Below are positions 33,581 through 48,370 of a DNA stretch of 64,000 nt, piece after piece. How positions within the stretch are numbered: position 1 is the first letter of the stretch; the number at the start of each line of letters is the position of its first letter. Made by a program: the position numbers and the translations under genes. This DNA comes from Eopsaltria australis (lineage: Eukaryota; Chordata; Aves; Passeriformes; Petroicidae): the NCBI GenBank assembly GCA_034509425.1, contig JAVTVJ010000121.1, positions 1,302,001-1,366,000 on the forward strand, written 5' to 3'. The notes beneath the pieces were generated by a model. That model was given only the letters and a program-made list of their open reading frames with translations, was not told where the DNA came from and did no database searches.

Positions 33581-36500
33581 ACAAAATGGCATTTCTGAGT
33601 TCAGCACAGTCATTTTAACATCAAATATTAAATCTTTTACCTCAGAAGATCTTCAGTCGAGTTTAGCATGAAGACAGGCTTAAACTAAAAGTAAAGACAA
33701 GTCTGGTTTGGCTCTGCGTGCTCTCATGACTGCCTGTCTTTGGTGGCCTGTCTTAGAGAGCCATGATCTACTTCTTACTGAAATTCTCATTTCAGTAGGA
33801 AAATTTAAAAAGTCAGAGTCATTAGTTCTGGTTTCTTGGCTGTTACTTGAAAAGGTCATCCCATTAGAAACACAATGGTGTCACTCCCCATTATTTTATT
33901 GTGAACTTTAAAATATTCAGTAGGGTTTGGGGGCAGTTTTGTTTGTTCTGTTGTTGTTGGTTTTTTTGGTTTTTTTTTTTTTTTTTTCCTTGCTTTAACA
34001 CTCTATCACCTGAATCAGTCATACATGAAAATCTTGGCTTCAGTTGTGTAAGGTGAGTTTCTGTGTCTGAAATCTGGAACATCAGCCCTAAAGGTAAAAT
34101 ATTTTCTTAATTCTATCAGTTATAAAGAATCCAATTCTTAGTATGTTTACAAATACATAAATAAATCAGCCAATTCCCATGATTTTCTAGTTGGAAATTT
34201 GCTTAATTTTTACTGTTTAGAATTGGTAATACTGAAAATAAATAGAGTAGAGGAAGAAAGCATGCTCTGTGCCTTCTCAAATGAACTCTTAACATATTTT
34301 GGTTTTCTAAGTGGTTTTTTAATTTTAAACAACAAGCTATTCTTATATAAAGATTCCTTTCATTAAGTTCTTTAGATGTTTTTCTAAAAGGAATTTTTTG
34401 GTAAACTTTGTCAGTAGAATAGTAATTAAAATGTAAATAAATGAATATTCAATAACTGGAAAACCTTGCACTTACACAACAAAATGGTTTAAATAACATC
34501 CTATAAAAACTAGTCTTTACTGTGTTATTGAACTGTTAAAGCTCAAGTTTTAAGGTACAAGGCCATTATCAAATTATGACACAATCCTCCTTTCTAACAT
34601 CTTTAAAGGGACATATTTTATAAGTTTACATACATAAGTAAATTTTTACATACATATATGACACTTGGAAGCATTTGAACAAGATGCATTAATTTAGTCT
34701 TTCAATGGGGTTTTGTACATATTGCCTTGCAGAGTACTTGGGGAGCATGAGTATTTGCAAAGATATCTGTGACATCTGTTCTTAATATTCTAACATCTTT
34801 CTTCCATGTATGTTTGATAGACAACATATTTTTGGCAGTCTTTGTTATTAGAATTGCCAAAATGTTGATACTGAGTGCCTCGGTTTTCGATGAGTGCAAG
34901 CCAGAATGAGCCTTTTCAGAAACTCATCTTTGGAACCAAGTTTTTTCTAAAAAGTCATGTGTTTCAACATTCTTTTGGGGTAATCAGAAATAGATTTATA
35001 ATAGAATAAGGAAATTATTTCTGTTCAGGAACAGTTGTTCAAATATGTCTGCTCCCTCATCTTTATTTCTGATCTGTGTATTTTTAAACTTAACAGTGTG
35101 TTAGAACTCCATCCAAGGCCGTGGGATTTTGCTTCACTAGATCCTTAACCCTCCTAAATGCCCATTGTAGGTGCATTGATATGAGTGTATAAATGGCATT
35201 TCATTAAGGGATTTTCTGAGATTTACATGTAACAGCGTTGAGCACTGTGCTGTGCGGTGTTTTGAGCTTTGAGTACAGAGTGAAAGGCACAGCCATGAGT
35301 TAAGTGCCAGGGCTTCTTATAGAATATGTAAGAAGCCCCCACTGAAAGAGCTATGCAAAGTCCAGGTCACCCCAGAAAGCAAAAAGAGAAACAGTAAGAA
35401 AGTACCTCTGGGTACTCTGGATTACCAATCTGACAGGAAACAAGGTACCTGGGTATTTCTTTTCAGAAGCTAAGTGACTGTCATTGCTCTGAAATCACAC
35501 CATCAAATGATTAGGTGTCCACAGAATTCAGCTGTGATTAAATCCTCTTAGTGCAGAGCCTGTTCTCTTCAAGTCTGTTTGTTGAATGTCTCTGAAGGAT
35601 TCATTAGCTAGGGGCCTGCAGGCTGTTCTGTACTTGTGTAGGCTGATGTCCTCAGGAAAAGCTGTTACCCAGCTCAGCAAACCTCAGGGAGAGGGAGAAC
35701 ATGGGTTTAAACCCATCTGACATGTTGAAGAGAAAGATCAGGTTCCAGTGGCTCTTCAAAGCTTTACTTTGGTGGAGAAGCAGCATAACCCACCTTTTCC
35801 TACTCTAGGAAGACAGACAAGGCTGCAGCTACTTTTTCTGAGGAGGCCAGTGTGAGCATTAGGAATGTGTTCCTGACCAGACACGAGTGATGACTGCATG
35901 AATCCTGCTGGTAAGTGCTGAATTGTGTAGTCCTCCCATGTGGCATGTCAGAATGTATGGAGAGGCCAAGCTTTAGGTATGAAGAAAAATGTAAGGTGGT
36001 AACTGAAGCATAGATCCTTCATTTAGAGACCAGTCAGGAGAGGGTTTCCAACTCTGTGCTGTGGTTTTTAACCTATGTGTGATTTGAACCTAAATGGGAG
36101 CTGAGTGTGTATCAGCTTTATCCACTGGACCTATTCATCTAAAAAAGCTGGAATTTAGTCCTGTGTGACCAAAAATTAGTGATGGAGATATTTTATACAA
36201 CAGATACATGAGCCAAAGATCTCATGTTGATATCTGTTTCAGAATCTGCAGAAAACAACAGTGAAAAGCTCTTGCAGACTCTGAAATCCTGGAACTGTCA
36301 AGGTCACAGGGGCATTTCATAACAACTTAGATCAAATCTTGTAATGTGATATTTAATTTTGACTCTGAAGGTTTCTCTTGTAGAAATAAAATTGAGCTGC
36401 TTTATCGTGTTTCCCTGTGTTACAAATATTTATTTGCTAAATTAGTTTTTATTTATAATCCTGTAAGTTCAATATAACATCAGTGATGAGAAAATTGTCC

Positions 36501-39500
36501 CAGAAGTGGAGAAACACATGCTGTCAGTCATTATCACCCTGACTCACTCCAACTTTATTAGAATTGTATGTTGTTTCTTCCCCCACAACCCCCAAACTGC
36601 TGCTACCCAAACTGAGATAGACACACCTTTCGTGCTGTAGAATGAAATTCCCTAGGCATGAGACCTGTAGGAATGGTTATTGTTCTGTGGCTCTATGGAT
36701 GGCTGTGAATTCTTCTTTGTTCAGCATGGGGAAAGAATACACTTTATAATGCACAAGATACCAGCAAAAATTTTTCTTGAATTGCCTGAATAGTGTCACT
36801 GCCCATATGTCACTGTGACAACAGAGACACACATCTGACTTGGCTTTTTGTACAGTTCTCATAGTGGCAGTATTTTTATTCCTGCCATAGTTTAGCTAAA
36901 TTATTCATTTCCTATAGGAAACAAATGATACTATATTTTCAGTATTACTTTTGGAGCATGGTTCCTTAAATGCAGTGTTTTGTTCTGTGTGGATTTTGTC
37001 ATCAGCTGCCCCAGTTTGAGGGCTTTGTGTGCAGTCAGTGTGAACTGGAAGTGCATCCTGATACACCTGATGCTGTGTGTCAATATGAGCCTTCAGATTT
37101 GCAACTATAAGAACAAGTCTGCAGGGTTTGTATAAGGGATACAGCCACCTCCTGAAGGACCCTTTTATTTCCTCCCTGATGCTTCCTATAATGTATCTGT
37201 TGAATTACTGGCCTTAAATGAAGCGAGTGAATATTGATAAAGATAATTAATGAATATGCAAACAGGCATGAAATGTGTCTGAAAACTAGAAGAGCAAACA
37301 ACAAATAAGGGCCATGAGAGGCTCATCCCTTTGCAAAGATGTGCAATTTGGCTTTCTCTCAGTAGATGTCAGCAGCACTACAAACTTGCCCAGTTCACCG
37401 CTTCGAGAGCCCTTCTGTTTACAATTTTTATTAGTTCACAATTTCAGATTTGCAAAGGAATATCCCATCTAAACCAGTGGAAACTATTGCCCTCTGAAAT
37501 GGGTTTAGAGACTTCTGTTTAGCATCTTAGAATAATATTGTATTCTCAGTAATGCATTTTTTTTTCATAGAGAACTTAGAAGGGGCTTATTGCTACATTT
37601 TTAGAATTTTCTGAACATTTACCTCACATTTGCCCTCCAGGCAAATGTGAAGTAATATAAGATGTCTAATATTTTGCTTCTTTCTGTGAAGTAAATCAAA
37701 ACCGTGGGAATGTTTTCATATAATTTGATTTACTCCTGTCTCCTACAATACATCTTCAACTCTGTTCAATTAACTCTCTGCCTGCTATAAGAAAAGGGTG
37801 CAATCATATTCTGACTGAAAGCAATAGCAACTGTTCTGTTGGATCTGCTGGGAGTTGTCAGCCCCAGAGGAGTTCACAACCACAAAGGAAGGATGTGGAA
37901 GGAAGTTTCTTGTGTGCAGAATTTTGTGTGTGTATGCAAGGAGAAAAAAGAATTGTTTATTTCAGTGTGTAAGGAACAGGCATTTTGCTGCATATGATAA
38001 AATAAATAGAAATATTTCAAAATCGCCATGCACATGAAATGGGGATAAGAAGATAAACAATCCAGTATTTATTTGGTTAGAAATGAAGAAATTTCATTAT
38101 CTTCTGATTCTCACAGGCAGGGTCTTCTCCTTCATCTGATCTCCAGCAGGAATCTTTAAAATTGTGGCATACTGGGTACTTGTCAAATGTGGCAGAGTTG
38201 TACTTTTGGAAGTTAAGATCATACTCTGAGATAGGATCAGCCCAAAAAGCAGCATTGGCCACTTTTCCACGTTTCTGTCACCATCTTATTTGCAAGAGCA
38301 CCAAAATGAGCAGCACTGAGAATTAGAGGCCAGTTTAGCCACAAGCAGTGCTGGGGACATTCCGTATCGCATTTTCTTGTCTCTACGCAGAGGGGCTGTG
38401 ACTGTTTTATCTTGACTGCAGGGTGTGCCTACACATGCTGTATCCAGCTAGGGCTGGCCAACTCCACAGCCAAACTTCTTCAACCAGAGATGCTTATTTC
38501 CACACACCCCTGCACCACCCTCCCCCTAAATTTGGAGGGGAATCAGGTAGAGTGATTTTCACTCAGTAAAGGGAGATAAAGAGCTGTGCTCCCCAGCCTG
38601 TGTTACTGTCAACAACACGGTGAAATTATCACACTCTTGGCAACATTGTAATTTGTTTTCCCTGCCATCTTCAGAACCTTTTCATTTCCTGTGTCACAAG
38701 CAACTTCACTCTGCTTTGCCTTCAATCTGCAGGTTGGGGGCCGCTATATTGTACTATTCCCTTTATGTTTGTTCCCCAAACTCTCTGTCCGTTCCCATGA
38801 TCTATTCCTTTTGGTGTTCTTTCCTTTAGTGACCTCTCCCACCTCACAATCCTCTGTTCCTGGCCTTATCTGATCATTTTATGCTTGTCAGTTGACCCAT
38901 TTTGTATCAAACCCTTTCTTAACTGCGCGTTTTTCACGACCCCACTGGAGTGGGCTGGGAGATGCTCTCGGGCAGGCCAGCAGTGCCAGAGGAATAATTA
39001 CAAGTTCTAGGGATGGATCCAAAACACAGGGGAGCTGGTGGAGTTTGGGCCCCCTACATGGGCCCATTGATGTCTGGATCTCAGCCTGGGTAGATGAAGC
39101 AGACAAGGAGGAGCAGTTTGCCAAACTGAGCATGGGGTACATGGCTCCAGGCTGATGAGGCAGCAGCAATGCACAGCAATTTTTCCCTCAAGGCATCTGT
39201 TAGCAGCAATTTGGGAACTAAACCAAATGACCCCAGTGTAATGCTGTTCTGCTCTCTCCATTGTTCTGGGGTTCTTTCTTACTTGCATAGCCAGCAGGAG
39301 GAAGCTGGTGGCCTTGGCTCTCTCTCTGACTCCTTTGGCTCTCCTTGCTGAATGGATCTCTTTTCTGCCTCCGTTGTTCAGCTGTTGAGCAAGTCTGTTT
39401 CTTAGGCTTCGGCTTGCTCTGCAGGATATGAAGTAGGGAATGCTGGAGCTGCTGCTGCTGCTTTGCAGAACATTAGATTTGGAGGGGCAGTCTTTGCCGC

Positions 39501-42500
39501 TTCAGACTGAAGCTGGAAGAAGAGAGAAAAAATTGTGTCTAGTGTCTCCATGAATGTTGTGCAAAAATGTCTTCCTAGCCCTTGCTGAGGTTACTGTATT
39601 GTTAATTATGTTGTGAATTTGCATCCAGGAATATCAGAGGATTGTGAGCTAAACACACCTGTGCAAAGTTAGGCAAGAGCTGTCTCTATGTTACAGGGAT
39701 TGAAATCAAGGTGCAAAAATAATGAGTTAGCTCAGAGTTTACACAAAGGCTCAAGCAATTTGGCAGCAGAGTGACAGGAAATCTCCCCATCTTCAGGCTT
39801 GTGCATAATGACAGAGCCAAGAAGTACTAAAAAAAGTGTAGTGCCAAACACTGGGTTAGTTTTCATTGTCTTCATGTAGGTCTCCTAGGAAACTTTTAAG
39901 AAATGAACTTTTGCTAAGAGATTGGGCACACAATGATACTGCTGGGTATTTTGGGATTGTAAACAATTGGTGTTAAAGTAACAGAGTAAAAAATGAATGT
40001 TCCTACTTCATATGTACTGCAGTATGAAAGAAGAGATGCTGACTTAGTTTAACATCATGCTTGTGACAACTTTTCAAGTCACAGTTGCTGCACTGCTGGA
40101 CTGGTTTAGTTGAAAAGGGAGGTGGTCTGAGTTTTCATTTAAATATGACTTGACTGGAAGAGCTGAACATAACATCAAAGCAAGCTTTAACTATTATACA
40201 GTTGCATACCTGATATGAAAAATCAGATCTTTCTGCATGTGCACAATTTCCTGACACTGATTTTGGGGCCTTATGTGCATCAACAATAATGGACCAATCC
40301 AGCCAAAATTTCCTTTCATAGCTGCCGGTCTTAGGAAGTTCCCTGGGCCTCCTGTGCTCTGCAGCTGTGGAGGCTATTCCCTGTTCTGAACGAAAGAATC
40401 TCCCCTCTCCTGTGACTGCAAATGCTGAATGAGACATCCTGTAATACCCTGTTCAGAGGGGCAGAGCTGACAGATGAAGGCTGTCCTTGGCATTTTAGTC
40501 TTTGTAGATAATGACAGATGGTGTATAGCCATGAGCAAGGAACCCCTTAGTCCTAAAATAAGGGAAGAGATTTTGGGGGAATTATTATAAAAGTTCATTG
40601 CCCAAAGGTCTTGGGGCTGTTTCTGCTCCAGAGAGAGTAAGGAGGAGAGATTTTAAATAGCAGTTTAAAGAAAAAGTCATCTGGCTTATTAGAGTATTGC
40701 AACATCTTAGGTGAGGGTAAAGGGCCTAGTTCTGCACATACAGTAAGAGTAAAACCAGGAGAACTGCTGTGTGAAATGTTTCCTACAGAGCTATGCAAAG
40801 CTTGCCTACTTTAATTCAGCAATTAAACTATTGGTTGCAATTTTCACATGAATTCTTTAATTTGCACCTTTGAAATGCTGAAGCCACTTACAGTTTTGCA
40901 AGTGAAATCTGATGGTTTCAAGTGAGTTTCAATTTCAGCTTTTAACATTCTTGTTTGAACCTGAAACTTGGAGTGAAATTTAGGAGTTGCAAAAGCATGT
41001 GTAGAATTTAGACAAATTGCAGGGAAAATTCACAAGAACCTGATCAAACCAAGCTTGCAAAATTTCTCATAGCTCAGGCTCTATCTGAAAATTATCTTGG
41101 TCGCATCTTTGTTATGCGGCTGTGGAGGCTCTGAAGGTGGAGAGGTTGTGATGGTGAGAGCTGTAATGAGCAGCACTGTCAAAGAACTGCTGTGTCTTTC
41201 CATGGTCAGCTACTCTCCTCATGGGGACAGCAATTCACCCAAATCCAAGTTTGTCTTCAGATTCCACACATGCATTAGAAAGGCAAGAACAGTTTAAGCT
41301 CTGTGGATAATGCATACCTAAAGCTAAAGAGACAAGGTTTGAAGCCTGTTTTGAAGCATGGAAGTTTTAGTAACTGATTTGCAATAAAGGCATAATTAAA
41401 AAGAGCTGGGTGGTGGAAAATCAGATTAATTACGAAGTTTTATCTAATTCCTACCCCTGCAGCACTTTTGGTTGGAAAACAGAAAATAACCATGCTTTGT
41501 TATTGCTTAGAGTAAATAAAACAAACTCAGAATGCTGTGGTAGCTTCTTGATCTGTAAAGCACACAAAGCTGAAACCACCACATGCAAAAACCATCACAA
41601 GGAGAGTGAGTGCAAGCTGAAAGGTTGGTGATACTTGCTCTCTGCAATGCACACAGCTCACAGTTCTCAACACTGAGAACTCAGCTGACCTCTGGGGAAT
41701 TGATAGGAAGTCCTGCCTCTGCTTGAGTCAATGGGAATTTTGCTGTGGATTTCAGGGAACTTCACAGAGTAGTCCTTGTTGTGCAATGTATTGTTCCTTG
41801 CAAAATCTGATAGTTGGGCAAATAGGCATTTTTAAGTGCCCTGCATCTTCTGCCTATCAAGCATGGGAAATTAAAGGCAACCCATGTTCACTAAATCTGG
41901 CTAGGTTGCTCATAGTGACATGCTGTCTTACTCATGGAAATGAAATACAGAATCTAGAAGTGCTATGACTGGCAGTGGTCTTGTGCTGCTTATTCTTCTT
42001 ATTTCTATGTTCTGTCACCTTCCTTTGCCTGTGCTCTCACCTTGACTGCTTCAGTGCACACAGGCTTTGGCAGTACAGGGAGGAAGGACTCCTGTCTTGT
42101 TTGGCCTTTGGGCATTAAGGTCCACATTCTCACTCCCATGTGGACCTCAGTGGTGGTTGTGATAATTGATATTTAGTTACACTACTCTGATAATTTGAAG
42201 TCTGTTAAGTAAATTGGTATCTTTGATTGTAACATTAATAACAGGGAAATGCTGTGTTCAGCAAGCAAATAAGGATTAATTTTTAGGCCCTGTTCCTGGC
42301 TATCCTTAGATAGGTACCACCTTCCCTACAGAAGATGTTAGAATTTTCTCTCCCAAGAATATCTTTTTGTCAGCTTTGAATGTGCAGGCTGCCAATATTG
42401 TTACAGAAGTTTTTATTCTGTTCACTCAATTTGTTGAGTTCTTCCTGCTAAGTCAGTCAAAATTTTATTTTCACTGTATATGAAATGTCTAGCTGTTTTC

Positions 42501-45159
42501 AGTAGGTTATGGTTAGGGGAAGGTAAAATTTAATTTATTGACCACTTAAAAGCTGTGCATTCATAACTGAAATGGCTGGGGTTCTTTGTGTCTCCATCTC
42601 TGCAAGGCTTAGGTACAAGGATGACATCTGGAGTCCTTTGGAGGACTTAAAAATAGAAAAGGAACATACTGTATCTATTTCACTTAAGTAAGTCTACCTA
42701 AATAAATGTACAGATGAAATGGCAAAAAGCTGGCAATAAAATGGCATGAAGCCTGAGGTACGTATTTCTTGTATACCATCTTGGTAGGGGCCCTAAAACA
42801 GGTTCCTATGTTCTTTTATAGCCAAAGCTGTAGAATAGTGGGAATTTAGGACTAAATTAACAGCATTAGTACCTTCCAGTAATCTGTTCTTGAGGTGTGA
42901 AAGGCCTTGCTGGGGAAAAAAACAACACTCAATTTTACAAGAGTTTCAAAATCACTTCAGCAAAACACAGCATTCTTAAGGTGATGTGCCAGGGTGAATT
43001 GACCTTATAAGGTCCGTGTAATGAAATATAGTGGTGTTATTTCCTAAAGTTTTGAATTTTAGCTTTTTCCTATAGAAGCTCCAAAAAGTTTTTGCATCTG
43101 TAGAGGAAGCAGCTGGAATCTTGGATGTAGGGACAGTTTGCCACACCAGTCAATAGATACCCAAATTAAGATGCCACATCAAGAACCTTTCCTTTCAGGA
43201 AAAACCAAACAAAATAAAATGTGAGATTAATTTCTGTGGTGCCTCATCTGGAAAAACTCTCTGATGATTGTATTGTGTTCATAAGTATGACACAAAATCA
43301 GCAGAGTGTTGCTAGTGATATAGGATGTAGAACATTAATTTAAGACAGAAAAGTTAGTAGGAAGAGAACTGATTGCCAAGGGTGTAGGATTTGCTTTGCC
43401 AGTGTTGTAACCAGCCTGTGAGTGCTCTGTCTGAAGCCTGCAAAGTGGGCACATAATATAGCTGCCCACAGACTATGGGTTAAATGCCAGCTGTGGTTGG
43501 TGCTTTTTTTTTTCCTCCCCACATACAGCTGAATAAGGAAAGTTATATTTAATCTTGTTTTAGTTGGGAGTGTGAGACATCACAAAATCGCCAGCTTATT
43601 TTCCCAGCCTTGATTTCTGCAAAAGCCCGAATAACTTTAGTTGCCTCATAAATCCACAGTGATTAAAATGTATTTATTTATTATTATCTATGCAGACACA
43701 AGATGACCTCAGCAAAGAAGAAGCCAAAACAATTCCTTGATTTTGAGAGAAAAATCATTCAGCCCCTATCTCTCTTCCACCCACAGGCTCCTTCTGAGGG
43801 CTGTGACTTTGTCTTACGCTTCAGCAGGAAACATATTTTTGGCTGAGATTGAACTCTCTGGAGTGTGTGGATCTTGCAGGTATATTGTCAAGTGGAGTTT
43901 GTATTGAACACGAGGTGTTTCACTTGAGTGTTCCTTTTAAAATTGCATTTGTGATTTTCAATAAATGACTAGATAGTTATGTTTTGTTATTACACAATTT
44001 CAAATAATATAGAAGTTAAAGGGATTAAATGCTTTTTGAGCTGTGTAAGGGGAACATGGGACCATGTTCACTTCAGCAGAGAGCTGAGTAAATGGTTGAG
44101 AGGCACGATAAAATAGGATTGTACAGCCTTGGAATTCTGTGTGCGTGGATGAATGGGATACGGAAATATGTTTCATTGATTTCTAAGGGATATTAACTAT
44201 GTATTGATGAAGGGGCCTGAGTTCTGTTCAGTGTCATGGATGATATAATTGGAGGTCATTAAATGAATTAGCTGGGTTAGGTATTCCACCCAATCATGTT
44301 TTGCAGTGAAAATCCCAGAGCAGAAACTCTTTTAATGAGGTACCAACACTGACCGTTTCTTATAAGGTTAGGCAAAGACCCTCTCAAATTCTGGAAAATG
44401 GCAGCTTAATAACATCTTGTGCTGGGTTATTGTGGCATATCGCTTTCACAAACTGGTCTCTTTCACAAGACATTCTCACTTTTCAGTTCCACGTTCTTTT
44501 GTTTGTTTCATTTTCCATGGTACTCCTATTTTATTCTTTTATTCTGAAAGATAATGACTGATTCCCTGTTAAACCATATTTCCTTCCAAGTTATCTTATT
44601 TCAATTAAAATGTTATTTTGTTTTGTTTTCCACTGCATAGAAGCTTTTTCACTTCTGGCATCTCTTTCTAGAAAGATTTCAATCAAACAAATTATCTAGA
44701 GTTAGGAAGTACCAAGCAATCTCTGTGTAATACAGTCTGTCCTCCACTTCATTGGCTGAAAAGCAATGAGTGGATATAATGTGCTTTCAATGTTTAAAAA
44801 CAAGTGTTCAAGACAAAATATAGATTGAGATTAAAAAAGTGACACGTGAGATGTGCTTGCCAAAGTTAGATCACAGCCTAGTAAAGCGACATTTAAAACA
44901 ATAACATATCTAGAAAAAGAATTTCTGTTCTAGATATTTTGCAGCAAAACTGTTGGTCAGGATCAACAGGGGACTCCCAGTGTTAGGCTGCAGGAGATGG
45001 GGATTTGTACAGACACTGTGGGTAAGGCAGTGCCTCAAAGGGGAGAATGGGTGCTCTTGAGAGGGGATTTACGGGACAGGCAGGTTACAAAGCTCTGTTG
45101 GGTGCCAGATATATTTTATACTTTTATTAGTGGCTTTGGCATAAGAAGGTGATGTTGAG
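33581..45159. other. Intergenic DNA, no gene seen
   Basis: 11.6 kb without a supported exon on either strand. I looked on the minus strand for the conserved ALDH1A2 blocks expected by synteny and found none. Minor features are a T18 run at 33970-33987 and a perfect 11-bp hairpin at 37624-37650. Confidence 0.55.
37624..37650. repeat. Perfect 11-bp inverted repeat, 5-base loop
   Basis: TCACATTTGCC, loop CTCCA, GGCAAATGTGA. The arms pair perfectly and the pairing does not extend outward. It is too short for a typical pre-miRNA; it could be a binding-site palindrome or chance. Confidence 0.6.
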
Positions 45160-45960
45160 GAAATTTATTGATGATATCCAATTGGTACCTACTGCTAATG
45201 CAGAACAGGCAGGAATTACTTACAGGAAGAAATGGATGACCTTGGAGTTTGGACTAAAAGGAACCAGCTGAAAGTTAATGGAATGAAGTGCATAATCACA
45301 CCCTTTGGAATCACTGACAAATTCTGATATAAACTGGAGCCTATTGTTTTGAAACAGTGGAAGAAAGGACATACCAAAGTATTAGGGGATCACTGGATGG
45401 CCAGTAGCCAGCAATATATTTCAGGCACAAAGGGCAAATGGAATTTGAGGTTGACCAAATCTTCCCAGTTGAAATCAGTAAGTATTTGTGCCTGACAAGG
45501 CATGATGAAGCTGTATCTAAATACCACGTACGACTCCAATTTTCCTGGTTGAAAAAGGGGGAAATCAAGATTCAACAAGTCCACTGAAGAGTTACTGGGA
45601 TCATGGGAATGATGAGCTTATCTATAAGAAGAAACTAAATTGGCAGTGGTTTATTTAGCCTAGCAAAATGAAATTTGAGCTGTGATTTATATCCATGGGA
45701 GAAAATATCAGAAAAGCAGTGCTATTTAAAAGACAACAGTTAAAGACAAACAAATTGATATAAACTGTTCTTGAGGAAATATGAGCTGCAGTTTAGGTTT
45801 CTAACTAACGGAAGCGCCAGATTCTGGAACAAACATAGTAACATGGAATAAGAGCAAGTAACAGGTGTAACTATGGGGCACCATCCTTTTATTAGGGGAA
45901 TAGTTAATTTTCCTGTGGCTAAAGCTGATGGCATGACCCAAAAGTCTTGTGGAGAAGCTT
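45160..45960 (+). mobile_element. Possible ancient CR1/L3-like LINE fragment, sense
   Basis: Heavily diverged but in the right order for a CR1/L3 3' region: GGAAGAAATGGATGACC, AAAGTTAATGGAATGAAGTG, GGGATCATGGGAATGATGAG, TTTAGCCTAGCAAAATGAAA and GCGCCAGATTCTGGAACAA. It looks much older than the CR1 copies at 17.3 and 28.6 kb. Boundaries and subfamily cannot be fixed by eye. Confidence 0.5.
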
Positions 45961-47784
45961 CATAATTTTTTGGTTGATCCTAAGTTATTCCTCTTTGATT
46001 AGCGATTGAATGGCAGTGTTGTAAGGAGTGTGTAGAAATTGCATCAGATTTTATTTCTGATTGCGATTAAATTGGTGATGCCTTAACGTATTTTCACTGT
46101 AGTAGGTAGAATCTTCATGCTGTGGGGAAAACTGCACTTTCTGGAAAGCCACAAATTTAACAAATCCTTATAGTTTTGCAAGTGAAGGCGTTAAAGCTGA
46201 ACTAAAGGTCATCTGCCATTACCCTGCTGAAAGACTAGCAAATCAGTGTTCAGGGCTAGAAGCTGCTTCACAGTGCCATCATGTATTTCAAACTTCATGG
46301 TCATAATTTATCTTTCTAGAACACTCATTTCCACACCAATTTATAGTACAAATGGCATACTTATTCCACTTAATGCATTTAGATAGACCAGAGGTTTTTA
46401 CTTTCCAACAAAGAAAATAGTTCACATTCCCAGTTTAACTTGTGTTTATAACTTGCTTAAAAATACCTTTGTTAAAGGCCCTTCTCTGCTTCCATCTTGG
46501 AGTACCCAAGGACAGAAGATGTCATGAAACCAGAATAATTTTCTGTGCTTGAAAAAAACTCTCTTAACTTGCACACAGAGAAAATCTTGTTGATAAACTT
46601 GTCAACATATTCATGGTCTAATCAGAATGACATAGTATTCAAAGAAGAATCTTCCATAAGTATTTCCCATTCACAACAATAGAATGCAGCAGCGTATGAA
46701 AATAAATACGCTGCATGAAAATTCGTGTAGATGTCAATCAGTGTTTTATGTTCTCTGATCAAGTTGTACCTTTGAAATTCTCTAAAAGCTGCTGTAATAC
46801 TTCTATTTCAGAGGAAAAACAATTGTTCCCCTGGCAGGATTAAGCCCATGACAGTTCTCTCTTTACCTCTTTTTTTCTCTTGATGTGTGTGTCACCATAG
46901 GTTTGTATATGTAAGGTTTTTAAAGCCCAGGAATGCCAAAACTTCTCTTTTAGCCAGATGTTTCGTTTTAGAAACATCTTTTTCAATGAAAGTAAAGTAG
47001 ATTCAAACTTTGAAAAGTGGATTGCCATAAAATAGATATCTGAGTAGTTGCAACTGAAATTTAAATTCTGACTGAAACAAAAAATTATACCAAAGGGGCT
47101 TAAATGATTATTTGTGTGCTAATTGAGTAAAATTGTTTTTCATTCACTGACGTTTGTGCAGCTGTGTTTGTAATATATCTTGAAAAGTTCAAGATGCAGT
47201 ACTTTAGATGCTGTGCTCCTTGTGGTTTTAGGAGAACCTCTCTTGAAAGAAGGGCTTTTGTACAGGGAACTTACTATGCTCATTACTCACAGGAAGGATG
47301 ATGATGGTTTTCTCAGTGTTTATGTCTCAAAACAAAAAAAATATTGTAGAACCCTCAATCTCGAAGTTTGCATCCTGCTTTGACACAGTAACAGTTTTCC
47401 ACATGAAGCATTTATTTTGTATGACTTCTGCAGCTGGGACAATTGTTGAATTGTGAAAAACTGTAAATGTACCAATGGACTGTAGTCCAGATGAATGAGC
47501 AATGCTGTTGATCAGATCTTCCAAACAAAATGCATAAACACTTGGGTTTTTTGTGTTTTTTTTTTTTTTTAATTTATGCAATTCTACTGCAAATGGGGTG
47601 CAGGTTCATGCATTCTGCCATTTTTACACATCTCTCCTCTACCGTCTTAATCTGACTGCATGTTTCAGAAACAATCTGACCTGTGTGCAGCTGTCTTGAA
47701 GTTTTTGGCATATAAGTCATATAACATTTCCTCAGTGAATAGTTAAATCGAATTACTGTTTCTTAAGATCACCTAAGTAAGGAG
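45961..47784. other. Intergenic DNA, no gene seen
   Basis: AT-rich, no supported exon. A T15 run lies at 47556-47570. Confidence 0.6.
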
Positions 47785-48370
47785 AAATGCCTTACTGGAT
47801 CACAGGAGACACCCTATAGTGAGTGCACAGGAGCCAAGACATTTGCTGTGGTGTGTTCTCCTTACACTCACCCATGCCTGCAGTTTTTAGATTTAGATAT
47901 TGGTGTGCAGCCTACCAGTAATTGTTGGATATTATCCACTTACAGACCTATTGTCCATGAATTTGTATTATCCCTTTCTGAACCTACAGGTACTCTCTCA
48001 CTCTGACCTTACCATCTCCTATGGTAGCAAGGTCAGGAATTGTATTGCTCACTAAGTACTTTATCTGTTTTGTATTACATGTTCATTTAGTGCCTCCTAA
48101 TGGCCTGAAAATAACAGGATTTTTGTGGATAAAATTTCTACATTCATTTTTCATAGCTTTGATAATTTTGGGAATCCTGATTATATTCCCTCTTCTGTCC
48201 AGATTGATAAATCCTAGACTTTTTGGTCTCTGCTTGTAAGTCAACTGCTGCAAACTATTTGCTGCTCTCTCTACATTCTCTAGTTCTACTACTTATTTGT
48301 CAAGGTGCAAAGACCAGAACCCATATAATTTCTCATGTTGACTTAAAATTTGATGTTGCTGATTTCTCTA
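47785..48370 (-). mobile_element. Ancient amniote CR1/L3-clade LINE, antisense
   Basis: The + strand follows the reverse complement of the old amniote CR1 3' end: CCTTACTGGATCACAGGAG, then CAGACCTATTGTCCATGAAT, TTATCCCTTTCTGAACCTAC, CATCTCCTATGGTAGCAAGG, TAGTGCCTCCTAATGGC, TTTGATAATTTTGGGAATCC and ATATTCCCTCTTCTGTCCAG, ending near GACTTTTTGGTCTCTGCTTG and a short further stretch. Order and spacing agree over more than 400 bases. Two open frames inside it (48021-48239, 48223-48480) are by-products of the repeat. Confidence 0.72.
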
